From contig NZ_CALFXI010000071.1 in assembly GCF_937958065.1 (NCBI RefSeq), positions 1-42,379 on the forward strand: a stretch of DNA of 42,379 bases, written 5' to 3'. Position numbers and translations under genes: made by a program. Positions 26,578 to 35,521 of the stretch are shown in pieces; the first letter of the stretch is position 1; each line of letters starts with the position of its first letter. Source of the stretch: an uncultured Steroidobacter sp. (GTDB lineage: Bacteria; Pseudomonadota; Gammaproteobacteria; Steroidobacterales; Steroidobacteraceae). The notes beneath the pieces are model-generated. The model ran no database searches, was not told the DNA's origin, and saw only the letters and a program-made list of their open reading frames with translations.

Positions 26578-29500
26578 TCAGCCGAAGCCGCCCCCGCCGG
26601 GTGTCTGGATCACGAACACATCGTCTCGATCGAGCTGCGCTGTATGGGTCGCGCCGAAGTGCTCGACCGTGCCGTCGGCGCGCTCGATCCAGTTCTTGCC
26701 GACCTGCCCCGCTCGTCCACCATTCACGCCGAACGGCGCGACGATGCGATGATTCGCGAGGATGTTCGCCGTCATCGATTTCAGAAAGCGCATGCGACGT
26801 TCGACGCCATTGCCGCCCTTGTGACGGCCAGCCCCACCGGAGCCTCTGCGGATGCTGAATGCGTCCAGTCTCACCGGGAAGCGCCACTCCAGGACTTCGG
26901 GATCGGTCAGTCGCGAGTTCGTCATGTGCGTTTGAACCGCATCCGTGCCGTCGAAATCCGGGCCCGCGCCCGAGCCGCCGGCGATGGTCTCGTAGTACTG
27001 ATGCTGGCCATCGCCGAACGTGAAATTGTTCATCGTGCCCTGGCTGGCCGCCAGCACGCCGAGCGCGCCGTATAAACAATCGGTGATGACCTGCGAGGTC
27101 TCGACATTGCCGGCGACCACGGCGGCGGGCGCTTGCGGATTCAGCATGGAGCCGGCTGGCACGATGATGTGCAGCGGCTTCAGGCAGCCGGCATTCATCG
27201 GGATCTCGTCATCCACCAATGTTCGGAACACGTAGAGCACGGCCGCGCGTGTCACCGGCGCGGGGGCATTGAAGTTGTTCGGCTGCTGGCTGCTGGTGCC
27301 GGTGAAGTCGATGGTGGCCGAGCGCGTCCGGCTGTCGATACGAATTGCCACTTTGATGCTGGCGCCGTTGTCCATTGCGTACGTGAATTCGCCATCGTGG
27401 AGCGCGTCGATGACTCGACGCACGGCTTCCTCGGCGTTGTTCTGGACGTGCTGCATGTACGCTTGCACGACGGGCAGGCTGAAGTGCGCGACCATCGCTT
27501 CGAGCTCGGCGGCGCCCTTCTGGCAGGCCGCGACTTGTGCGCGCAGGTCGGCGAGATTCTGCTCGACGTTGCGAGCTGGATACTTGCCGGACGTGAGGAG
27601 CTTGCGCATCTGCTCTTCGAGCAAGCTGCCGTTCGCGACCAATTGCACGTTGTCGAGCAGCACGCCTTCCTCTTCAATGATCGTGGAGGTTGCTGGCATC
27701 GAGCCGGGTGTCGAACCACCGATGTCGGCGTGATGGCCTCTCGCGGCGACGAAGAACGTCGGCTGCTGCGAATCTTCGATGAACACTGGCATCACGACGG
27801 TGACGTCCGGCAGATGGGTGCCGCCGGCATACGGCGCGTTCAGAACGAAGACATCGCCTCGGCGCATCGTGCTCGCTCGGCGCCGCAGGATCTCCTGGAC
27901 GGACTCGCCCATCGAGCCCAAGTGCACGGGCATGTGCGGCGCGTTCGCGATCAGATGACCGGCTTCGTCGAACAGCGCGCAGGAGAAGTCGAGACGCTCC
28001 TTGATGTTCACCGAGGTCGCCGTGTTGGCGAGCGTGACGCCCATCTGTTCGGCAATGGCCATGAACAGGTTGTTGAATACCTCCAGCAGGATCGGATCGG
28101 CGCGCGTGCCGATGGCGTGCTCACGACGCAGCGGTTCGGCCCGACGCAGGACCAGATGATTCAGCGGCGTGACTTCGGCTTGCCAGCCCGGCTCGATCAC
28201 GATGGTGGTGTTCTGCTCGCGGATGACCGCGGGGCCGGGCAACTTGGCGCCCGGCGGGAGTGAGGTGCGCTCGAAGAACGGTGTTGAGTGCCAGGCGCCC
28301 TCGAAGTACACGGGGCGTGAGTCGATGGGTGAAGGTAATGCCGCGCTCTTTGCCTTCGACGATGCCGGAGACACGTTCTGCTCTGACGCTCCAATCGCTT
28401 CGACGCTGATCGATTCGATGACCAGCGCCCGGCCGGACATCAGGAAGCCATAACGCTGCCGATATTCGTCGTAGAAGCGCGCGGCGAGCTGCGAGCTCGG
28501 CCCCGAGTTTGTTTCCTCAGCAGCCGAGTTATTTTTTGCACCCTGCGACGGCCCGCGCTGTGCGGGCGTGTCGTCATCAGTCGCAGGTTTCGCGGCCGCT
28601 GGCTGATCCGTCGCTAAAGACGCGTGGGCTTCGGCATCCGGCGCTGGCGACAGCTGCAGCGTGCTGTCCGTGCCTGCGTACTTGATCGCGAGTTTGCGCT
28701 CGACTCGAATGCGTTCGAGCGGCACGCCCTGCGCGAGCAGCGCGTCGCGGGCCGACAACTCCAACGTAGCGAATGCAGGTTGCAGGCCGGCCAGTACCTC
28801 ATCACCCAACTCCGCTTCGACGGCCTGCTGCTTCATCGCGGTCACATCAGCAAGCCCGATGCCGTACGCGGACAACACACCCGCCAGCGGATGGATGTAA
28901 ACCGTCTGCATGCCGAGTGCGTCTGCCACCAAACACGCATGCTGCGCAGCCGCGCCACCGAAGCACACCAGAGTGTACTCAGTGACATCGTGGCCTCGCT
29001 GCACGGAGATCTTCTTGATGGCATTGGCCATGTTCTCGACGGCCACTCGGATACAGCCAGCAGCGATGCTCTCCGCCGTGTGCGTCGTGCCGACTCGGGC
29101 CTGCGCGTCAGGCGGCGCCTGTGTCGCTTGAGTCGACGCGTGAGGCACCTGTGCGGATTGAACCGCCCCAGCGGACTCGCCGATGGATTCGGCCACCTGC
29201 TCCGCCAACGCCGCGAACTTCGCCTTCACCGCCGCGGCATCGAGCGGCAGATCCCCGCTGCTTCCGAACACCGCCGGGAAGAAATCCGGCTGAATCCTTC
29301 CAAGCAACACGTTCGCATCGGTGACCGTAAGCGGCCCGCCGCGACGATATGCCGCCGGCCCTGGATCCGCGCCAGCGGATTCCGGCCCCACTCGCACTCT
29401 CACGCCATCGAAGCGACAAATCGACCCGCCACCCGCCGCAACCGTATGAATCTGCATGATCGGCGCGCGCAGCCGTACGCCAGCAACTTCCGTGTCGAAC

Positions 29501-30411
29501 GCCCGCTCATACTCGCCTGCGTAATGAGCCACGTCCGTAGACGTGCCGCCCATGTCGAAGCCGATGATCTTCTCGAACCCCGCCTCACCGGCGGCGCGTA
29601 CGGCCCCAACGATGCCGCCGGCCGGCCCGGACAGAATCGCATCCTTGCCTTGAAACTGATGCGCATCCGTCAAGCCGCCCGAGGACTGCATGAACTGCAA
29701 TCGCACGCCCGGCAACTGCGAAGCCACCTGCTCCACATATCGCCGCAATACCGGCGACAAGTACGCATCCACGACCGTCGTATCACCGCGCGAGACCAGC
29801 TTCATCAACGGGCTGACTTCGTGCGACACCGACACTTGCGAGAACCCGATTCGGCGCGCGAGCTCGCCAAGCAGCCGCTCATGCTCGGGATAGCGATAGC
29901 CGTGCATCAACACGATCGCGCAGCTTCGTACACCACGAGCGAAAACATCGCGCAATGCCGGATCGGCTGCCGCGAGATCCAGCGGACGGACGATGCTGCC
30001 ATCGGCAGCAACGCGCTCATCGATCTCCACGACCTCTTCATACAGCAACGACGGCAACTCGATATGCCGTACGAACAGCTTGGGTCGATGCTGATAAGCG
30101 ATGCGCAACGCATCGGCGAAGCCGCGCGTGATCAGCAGCACGGTGCGATCGCCCTTGCGCTCCAGGAGCGCATTGGTCGCAACCGTCGTGCCCATCTTCA
30201 CGGCATCGATGCGCTCGGCGGGAATGGGGGCATCGGATGCGAGCTGCAGCAGCTCGCGAATGCCCTGAACCGCGGCGTCCGGATAACGCTGCGGATTTTC
30301 GGAGAGCAGTTTGAGAGTGACGAGCTCGCCGTTCGCGCGGCGGCCGATCACATCCGTGAACGTGCCGCCCCGATCGATCCAGAACTGCCAGCGATCCTGT
30401 GCGCCACTCAC
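26578..30411 (-). CDS. 5-oxoprolinase / hydantoinase, fused HyuA-HyuB
   Basis: 1277 residues. The ATP-dependent enzyme opens 5-oxoproline to glutamate, and relatives act on hydantoins. The HyuA part has FWIDRGGTFTDVIGRR at the start, TNALLERKG, IGFDMGGTSTDVAHY and TLVCFGGAAAQHA. The HyuB part runs from about 770 (DPILLEVFNNLFMAIAEQMG; VNIKERLDFSCALFDEAGH; HMPVHLGSMGESV; ARGHHADIGG) to the conserved TPGGGGFG end. The whole is the eukaryote-like fused form. Two low-complexity Ala/Gln/Pro-rich insertions interrupt HyuA (before AESIAAGCIRVAVENM, and between QLSPAPD and AARFYDEYRQRYGF). The start is taken as GTG at 30411, 13 bp after the dipeptidase stop; no strong ribosome-binding site. It probably follows the dipeptidase in one transcript. 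Confidence 0.92.
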   Translation of the reverse strand: MSGAQDRWQFWIDRGGTFTDVIGRRANGELVTLKLLSENPQRYPDAAVQGIRELLQLASDAPIPAERIDAVKMGTTVATNALLERKGDRTVLLITRGFADALRIAYQHRPKLFVRHIELPSLLYEEVVEIDERVAADGSIVRPLDLAAADPALRDVFARGVRSCAIVLMHGYRYPEHERLLGELARRIGFSQVSVSHEVSPLMKLVSRGDTTVVDAYLSPVLRRYVEQVASQLPGVRLQFMQSSGGLTDAHQFQGKDAILSGPAGGIVGAVRAAGEAGFEKIIGFDMGGTSTDVAHYAGEYERAFDTEVAGVRLRAPIMQIHTVAAGGGSICRFDGVRVRVGPESAGADPGPAAYRRGGPLTVTDANVLLGRIQPDFFPAVFGSSGDLPLDAAAVKAKFAALAEQVAESIGESAGAVQSAQVPHASTQATQAPPDAQARVGTTHTAESIAAGCIRVAVENMANAIKKISVQRGHDVTEYTLVCFGGAAAQHACLVADALGMQTVYIHPLAGVLSAYGIGLADVTAMKQQAVEAELGDEVLAGLQPAFATLELSARDALLAQGVPLERIRVERKLAIKYAGTDSTLQLSPAPDAEAHASLATDQPAAAKPATDDDTPAQRGPSQGAKNNSAAEETNSGPSSQLAARFYDEYRQRYGFLMSGRALVIESISVEAIGASEQNVSPASSKAKSAALPSPIDSRPVYFEGAWHSTPFFERTSLPPGAKLPGPAVIREQNTTIVIEPGWQAEVTPLNHLVLRRAEPLRREHAIGTRADPILLEVFNNLFMAIAEQMGVTLANTATSVNIKERLDFSCALFDEAGHLIANAPHMPVHLGSMGESVQEILRRRASTMRRGDVFVLNAPYAGGTHLPDVTVVMPVFIEDSQQPTFFVAARGHHADIGGSTPGSMPATSTIIEEEGVLLDNVQLVANGSLLEEQMRKLLTSGKYPARNVEQNLADLRAQVAACQKGAAELEAMVAHFSLPVVQAYMQHVQNNAEEAVRRVIDALHDGEFTYAMDNGASIKVAIRIDSRTRSATIDFTGTSSQQPNNFNAPAPVTRAAVLYVFRTLVDDEIPMNAGCLKPLHIIVPAGSMLNPQAPAAVVAGNVETSQVITDCLYGALGVLAASQGTMNNFTFGDGQHQYYETIAGGSGAGPDFDGTDAVQTHMTNSRLTDPEVLEWRFPVRLDAFSIRRGSGGAGRHKGGNGVERRMRFLKSMTANILANHRIVAPFGVNGGRAGQVGKNWIERADGTVEHFGATHTAQLDRDDVFVIQTPGGGGFG

Positions 30412-30424
30412 ATCAGTTGGGAAA

Positions 30425-31639
30425 CTATTTCCTGCTGAGCTGACGCGCCACGTCCTCGGCTTTCGCCATGGCACGCAGCACGTTTTCACCGGCCAGCAGC
30501 GTCAGATCCTCATCGCTCCAGCCGCGGCGGATCAGCTCGGCAAACAACAGCGGATAGCCCGAGACGTCTTCGAGCCCGACCGGCCAGGTGGAATTGCCAT
30601 CGTAGTCGCCGCCCAGACCGATGTGCCGCACGCCGGCGACCTTGCGGATGTGCTCGATGTGATCGGCGACTTTGGCAATGCTGGTCTTGGGCAGCTGCAG
30701 CTTGCCCATGACCTCCTCCGCGATCCGCTCGGCCTCTTCCACCGACTTGCCCTGACTGCGACGGCCCACTTCGGCGATCGCAGGCACCTGGATCCTGGCG
30801 ACCTCCGGATCGATGAACCCGGCCACGAACGTCACCATCACCACGCCGCCATTCTCGGGCAAGCGCTTCAGAATGCTATCGGGCACGTTACGCGGCACGT
30901 CGCAGATGGCACGCGCCGAGGAGTGCGAGAAAATCACCGGCGCTTTCGAGACGCGCAGCGCGTCGTCCATCGTGTCGTCGGAGACGTGCGACAGATCGAC
31001 GAGCATGCCGAGCTTGTTCATCTCCAGCACGACCTCCTCGCCGAACTTGGTGAGGCCCCCGTGCTCGGGCGGCTTGGCGGCGGAATCCGCCCAGTCCAGA
31101 TTCACGTTGTGAGTGAGCGTCATGTAGCGCACGCCCAGATCGTAGTACGCACGCAAGGCCCCCAACGAGTTCTCGATGGCGTGGCCGCCTTCCATGCCCA
31201 GCAGGGAGGCGATGCGCCCCTGGCGATGCGCGGCGCGAATGTCGGCAACCGATGTCGCGAACTGGAACTTGGGGTAGCGCTCGATCAGGCGCCGGGCGAT
31301 GTCGATCTGCTCCAGCTGCGTGCGCGCGTAGCCGCTACCGATCTCGCCAGGAATATAGACAGACCAGAACTGCGCGCCGATGCCGCCCTGCTCCAGCCGC
31401 TTCAGATCGGTCTGGAACGGCACGGTGCCGTGCAGATCATGGGTGGCCACGTCGCCGGCCGCTTTGCTGTCGATGCGGATGGCCCAAGGCAGATCGTTGT
31501 GGCCGTCGATCAGAATCACTTTCTCGAGCAGCTGACGCGCATGCGCGAGTGCCTGGTCCTCATCGGCATGGGCCGTGCTCAGCGCCGTGAATGCCACCAG
31601 TCCACAGGCGGCCAGCAGGCCCCTTCGCAGTATCGTCAT
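30425..31639 (-). CDS. Exported membrane dipeptidase (renal dipeptidase, M19)
   Basis: 404 residues with a signal peptide (GLLAACGLVAFTALSTAHA), so a periplasmic zinc dipeptidase; the family tolerates D-residues at the C-terminal position. Zinc ligands: LIDGHNDLP (HxD), Glu in GMEGGH, and two His in LVDLSHVS and IFSHSSAR. HIGLGGDYDG carries the family Asp. The ATG at 31639 has GGGGA about five bases upstream. It lies 20 bp after the diguanylate cyclase and 13 bp before the oxoprolinase, all on the minus strand, suggesting a peptide/glutathione scavenging transcript. Confidence 0.94.
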   Translation of the reverse strand: MTILRRGLLAACGLVAFTALSTAHADEDQALAHARQLLEKVILIDGHNDLPWAIRIDSKAAGDVATHDLHGTVPFQTDLKRLEQGGIGAQFWSVYIPGEIGSGYARTQLEQIDIARRLIERYPKFQFATSVADIRAAHRQGRIASLLGMEGGHAIENSLGALRAYYDLGVRYMTLTHNVNLDWADSAAKPPEHGGLTKFGEEVVLEMNKLGMLVDLSHVSDDTMDDALRVSKAPVIFSHSSARAICDVPRNVPDSILKRLPENGGVVMVTFVAGFIDPEVARIQVPAIAEVGRRSQGKSVEEAERIAEEVMGKLQLPKTSIAKVADHIEHIRKVAGVRHIGLGGDYDGNSTWPVGLEDVSGYPLLFAELIRRGWSDEDLTLLAGENVLRAMAKAEDVARQLSRK

Positions 31640-31659
31640 CTCGTCCCCTAAGTTGTGAG

Positions 31660-33609
31660 TCAGGCGAATTCCACTTGCGCCGGCTCCATCGCCGCCGGCA
31701 CCTCACTCTCGGCCGCGGGCAGCTGTGCCTTCACGCAATTGCGTCCCGCACGTTTCGCGTCATACAACGCCGCGTCCGCCCGTTGCAACATGGTGCTGGG
31801 CGTATCGCCGGTCGGCTTCGACAGGGTCAATCCGATGCTGACCGTAATGCGACGATCGTTCAGCCAGCGTCGCGTGTCGATACCCATCACGCCTTCGCGG
31901 AAACGCTCGGCCTTGCGATAGGCCTGGTCGAAGTCCGCGCCCGGAATCACCACCACGAACTCTTCACCGCCGAGCCGGCCGATGAAAGCGGGCTCGCGCA
32001 CGTGCCCGCGCAGTTCGCGAGCGACCGACTTGAGCGCCTCGTCGCCTTCCGCATGGCCATGCTGATCGTTGATGCTCTTGAAGTGATCGATATCGATGAT
32101 CAGCATCGCACAGCTCGGCGGATTCGCCTGCTGCAGCAGCGGCGCGAGCCGTGACAAGACGGCGCGACGGTTCGGCACGCCAGTGAGCTCGTCGGTCATC
32201 GCGAGCGTGCGCATGCGACGGGTGGAACGCCACTGATGCCAGGCCAATGTGGCCAGCAACACCGCCAGGATCACTGTCAAAAGGATCACCGCTCTCTGCA
32301 GATTGCGCGCACGCTGGCCTTCCGCCAGGGCCAGCTGGTTCGCCTTGTTCTCGCGCATCAGCAGGATATTTTCTTTTTCCTTGGCCGCGGTGTCGAACTC
32401 CACCTTCAAGGTCGCGAAGCGCTGATCGACCTGATTCCGGAACATGCGCTCGGACGTTTCCTGTGCATTGAGCAGATGAGCGTAGCCTTCGCGCCAGTTG
32501 CCCATGTCGGAGAGCACCGCCGCCAGCGCGCCGTAGGTCGCGCGCAGCTCATTGAGCGAATCAGCCTGACGGAACACTTTGAGCGCCGTTTCGAGTGCTT
32601 CAGCACTCGCGGTGAGCTGCCGCAGCCGATGCAGCGCCACGCCGCGCACCAGCTGGATCTGCGCTTCCAAGCGCGCGTCCGGTGTCTGTCGTTGCAAAGC
32701 CATCGCTTGCTCGAGCGTCTGCAGAGCCCCGTTCGGATCGCCCTTGGCGTTCTTGACCGCCGCCAGGCCGCGTAGCGCATAGGCTTCGCCACGCGCGTAA
32801 TTCAATTGACGGCTGATGTCGTATGACTCTTGAAACGCCGCCTGCGCCGCATCCCATTCGCGCAGGTTTTCATGCGCTCGCCCCAGGTTGTGAAGTGTCA
32901 CGCTCTGCTCGCGATACATGCCGGCGTCGCGCTGCGCTTTGAGGGCCCGGTCGTACATGTGCCGCGCCTGGGCATAGTCACCCATGCGATTGTAAAGAAT
33001 GGCGATGCCATTCAGCGCGGTGAGCGAATGGTCGGGCAGCTGCAGATCGTCATAGATGGACTGGGCACGCTTCAGATCGGCGAGACCCGTCGCGTATTGG
33101 CCCTGCAAACCCAACAGATAGCCGCGGGCGAACAAGGAGGCCGCGAGCATCTCGTCGTCATGAGCGCGGCTCGCGACAGCCACGGCCTGCTCGTAGAGCT
33201 CCCGCGCCCGGGCGTTCTCGCTGGCGGTCTCCAGGATGGTGCCCTCGCAATTGAGCACACCCGCCTCCAGACCTCGGCGCGTCGCCTGTGGCAGCAAGGC
33301 ACGCGCCCGCGCCACTTCGGCCTCGGCGCCGGCCTTGTCCCGCTCCGAGAGGTGATCACAAAGCAGCAACCGGGCCCGGATCTCCAGGTCGGCGTTGGGC
33401 TGCCCGGCGAGAATTTTCAGTGCGGCCTGCGTATCCCGGACGCTGTCTTCGGGCCGGCTGCGGACCGCGGCGGCCGCCCGGTCGATGTAAGTCTGGGCGG
33501 GATGCGCTCCAGTCGGGCGCGACTCCGCCGCCCGCGCCGTCCCTGCCACAGTCAGAAATGCGGCGGCCACCAACAGGCAGGCCGAGCGTGTGAGAGTGAG
33601 GAGTCGCAA
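31660..33609 (-). CDS. TPR-containing membrane diguanylate cyclase (GGDEF)
   Basis: 649 residues. A signal peptide (SACLLVAAAFLTVAGTARA) is followed by a large helical periplasmic region of TPR-like repeats to about 400 (for example HDDEMLAASLFARGYLLGLQGQY), one transmembrane helix (AVILLTVILAVLLATLAWHQW) and a cytoplasmic GGDEF domain (TDELTGVPNRRA; IIDIDHFKSINDQHGHAEGD; GRLGGEEF near 546-550). The active-site motif is intact GGEEF. The inhibitory-site RxxD is REPA here, so product inhibition is probably absent. The start is a TTG at 33609 after CAGGG. A leader of nearly 200 bases with an intrinsic terminator lies upstream. Confidence 0.9.
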   Translation of the reverse strand: MRLLTLTRSACLLVAAAFLTVAGTARAAESRPTGAHPAQTYIDRAAAAVRSRPEDSVRDTQAALKILAGQPNADLEIRARLLLCDHLSERDKAGAEAEVARARALLPQATRRGLEAGVLNCEGTILETASENARARELYEQAVAVASRAHDDEMLAASLFARGYLLGLQGQYATGLADLKRAQSIYDDLQLPDHSLTALNGIAILYNRMGDYAQARHMYDRALKAQRDAGMYREQSVTLHNLGRAHENLREWDAAQAAFQESYDISRQLNYARGEAYALRGLAAVKNAKGDPNGALQTLEQAMALQRQTPDARLEAQIQLVRGVALHRLRQLTASAEALETALKVFRQADSLNELRATYGALAAVLSDMGNWREGYAHLLNAQETSERMFRNQVDQRFATLKVEFDTAAKEKENILLMRENKANQLALAEGQRARNLQRAVILLTVILAVLLATLAWHQWRSTRRMRTLAMTDELTGVPNRRAVLSRLAPLLQQANPPSCAMLIIDIDHFKSINDQHGHAEGDEALKSVARELRGHVREPAFIGRLGGEEFVVVIPGADFDQAYRKAERFREGVMGIDTRRWLNDRRITVSIGLTLSKPTGDTPSTMLQRADAALYDAKRAGRNCVKAQLPAAESEVPAAMEPAQVEFA

Positions 33610-33696
33610 GCCCTGATTCGTCGAATAGTCTGTAAGGCCAGAGGCGATGGTATCGGCTTCCCCGCCCGCTCACCACAGGTCACCCTCACGAGCGAC

Positions 33697-33735
33697 AAAA
33701 GAAAAACCCCGTGCGCCGACCTGGGGCGCACGGGG
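33697..33735 (-). terminator. Intrinsic terminator on the minus strand, in the leader of the diguanylate cyclase gene
   Basis: A perfect 11-bp stem (CCCCGTGCGCC at 33707-33717 with GGCGCACGGGG at 33725-33735, 7-base loop) is followed on the minus strand by TTTTTCTTTT (33706-33697). It points left, although the only gene to its right is on the plus strand. It therefore ends a short minus-strand transcript or attenuates the diguanylate cyclase gene that begins 88 bp further on. Confidence 0.85.
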
Positions 33736-33767
33736 CTGGCATTACGTCACTTCGCGGTCATGAACCC

Positions 33768-33828
33768 GGACCAAGGCGCGTGCCCGAGCCCGGCGGGACA
33801 CAGGTATATGTCACCTCCTGCCCGGTCC
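33768..33828 (-). other. Possible structured leader RNA or small transcript before the terminator
   Basis: Minus-strand pairings suggest a three-stem arrangement: GGACC (33828-33824) with GGTCC (33772-33768), CAGG (33820-33817) with CCTG (33804-33801), and CCCG (33797-33794) with CGGG (33786-33783). A near-perfect ribosome-binding sequence AGGAGGTGA also occurs (33819-33811). A 19-codon frame from a GTG at 33801 stops at 33742, just before the terminator stem. The stems are short and could be chance in GC-rich DNA. Confidence 0.35.
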
Positions 33829-33892
33829 TCGCGGCGCCACCTGCCCCAATCTGTCGCATAATGGCTCGCGCTTCCGGCTGGAGAGGCATGCC

Positions 33893-35422
33893 ATGAAACA
33901 GTTGTTCGCGCTCCTGCTCGCCACGACTCCGCTGCTGGGCTTCGCCGCTGCACCTCCGAACCTCGACAGCGCGGTCATCTCCGACGTGATCATCATCGAC
34001 GGCACCGGGGCGCCGGCGCGCAAGGGATCGGTGCGGATCGAGGACGGGCGGATCGTTGCGGTGGGCGATGTGGTTCCCAGCACCAACGAGGTCGTGATCG
34101 AGGGCGGCGGCAAGGCACTGGCCCCCGGGTTCATCGACACGCACAGCCATCACGACTACGACATTCCGAAGTCGCCCGACATGGTGGCGGCCACCAGTCA
34201 GGGCGTCACCACCATCATCGTCGGCCAGGACGGCGTATCGCAGTCGCCGCTGCGGAGCTTCTTCGCCCGGCTCGACAAAGACCCGATCGCAGTCAACCTC
34301 GGCTCCTACTCCGGTCACAACACGCTGCGCGAGCAAGGCATGAACGCTGCCCGCCGCCCAGCCACCGAGGAAGAGCTCGCGCGCATGAGCCAGCTGCTCG
34401 AAGACGACATGGCGGCCGGCGCGTTTGGCCTCTCGACGGGATTGCTTTATGAGACCGGCAATTTCTCCACGACGGACGAAGTGATCGCATTGGCCAGGGT
34501 GTCGGCCCGCTTCGGCGGCCGCTATGTCAGCCACATACGCAATGAGGGCTTGACGCTGATGCCCGCCTTGCAAGAGGTCATCGACATCGGCAGAGCGAGT
34601 GGCGTGCCGGTACAGGTCTCGCATCTCAAGATCGGTGTGAAAAAACTCTGGGGCACGTCGGATAAAGTGCTGACGCTGTTGAACGATGCCCGCGCTTCCG
34701 GCGTGGACATCACCGCCGACCTGTATCCGTACACGTATTGGCAATCGACCATGCGTGTGCTGTTCCCAAAACCGGTGTACGACGATCGCGAAGGCCTGGC
34801 GCTCATGCTCAAGGAGTCGACGCCCCCGGAAGGGCTGTACTTCTCGCGCTTCCAGCCCGATCCCAGCATCGTCGGCAAATCGCTCGCGGAGCTCGCGAAG
34901 GAACGCAATGCCGCGCCGGTGGATGTCTATCTGGGCTTGATGAAACAGGTCGACGACTATCAGAAGGCGCATCCCAATGAGCGACGGATCGAATCCGTGA
35001 TCGGCACCAGCATGCGTGAAGACGATGTGATTCGTCTGATGACGTGGGAGCACACGAACATCTGTTCGGATGGGATGTCGGGCACTCATCCCCGCGGCTA
35101 CGGCGCGTTTCCGCGAGTGCTTGGTCACTATGTGCGCGAGAAGAAAGTGATGTCGCTGGAGGAAGCCGTTTACAAGATGACCGGCCTGGCCGCAAAACAT
35201 CTCGGCATCGCCGATCGCGGCACCATTGCCGAAGGCAACAAGGCGGATCTGGTGTTGTTCGATCCGACGACCGTCATCGACCGCGCCACGATGCAGAATC
35301 CGACAGCCTTGTCGGCGGGCATCGAGAAGGTCTGGGTGAACGGCAAGCTCGTGTATCAGGATCGACGCACGACGGGCGCTCATCCGGGCCAGATCATCCG
35401 CGCGCCAACCCGAGCCGAGTAG
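33893..35422 (+). CDS. N-acyl-D-amino-acid deacylase (D-aminoacylase-like amidohydrolase)
   Basis: 509 residues with a signal peptide (MKQLFALLLATTPLLGFAAA), so exported. Amidohydrolase fold: ISDVIIIDGTG, the HxH metal motif in GFIDTHSHHD, further His in YVSHIRNEG and VQVSHLKIG, and the catalytic Asp in CSDGMSG. D-aminoacylases usually have a zinc-binding Cys in GNCGFS; here the equivalent reads GQDGVS, an Asp in place of Cys. The C-terminal composite-domain end is KADLVLFDPTTVID. The ATG at 33893 has GGAGAGG about 7 bases upstream. With the neighbouring dipeptidase it suggests use of D-amino-acid-containing peptides, perhaps from cell walls. The substrate is not certain. Confidence 0.88.
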   Translation: MKQLFALLLATTPLLGFAAAPPNLDSAVISDVIIIDGTGAPARKGSVRIEDGRIVAVGDVVPSTNEVVIEGGGKALAPGFIDTHSHHDYDIPKSPDMVAATSQGVTTIIVGQDGVSQSPLRSFFARLDKDPIAVNLGSYSGHNTLREQGMNAARRPATEEELARMSQLLEDDMAAGAFGLSTGLLYETGNFSTTDEVIALARVSARFGGRYVSHIRNEGLTLMPALQEVIDIGRASGVPVQVSHLKIGVKKLWGTSDKVLTLLNDARASGVDITADLYPYTYWQSTMRVLFPKPVYDDREGLALMLKESTPPEGLYFSRFQPDPSIVGKSLAELAKERNAAPVDVYLGLMKQVDDYQKAHPNERRIESVIGTSMREDDVIRLMTWEHTNICSDGMSGTHPRGYGAFPRVLGHYVREKKVMSLEEAVYKMTGLAAKHLGIADRGTIAEGNKADLVLFDPTTVIDRATMQNPTALSAGIEKVWVNGKLVYQDRRTTGAHPGQIIRAPTRAE

Positions 35423-35521
35423 CCGGAGCGCATCTGATCGACGCCTGCGCGGCGCCGATCTTCCATCAGCGACCGTTGAGACGCGCGCGCTCAGGGGCGC
35501 GGCTGGAACACCGCCCGCGGA

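Noticed and set aside
33736..33892. c-di-GMP riboswitch before the diguanylate cyclase
   Set aside because: The conserved GEMM bases and tetraloop receptor are absent, so only an unnamed leader is reported.
33758..35383. Long minus-strand open frame over the D-aminoacylase gene
   Set aside because: No domain is recognisable, whereas the plus strand encodes a complete enzyme with signal peptide and ribosome-binding site.
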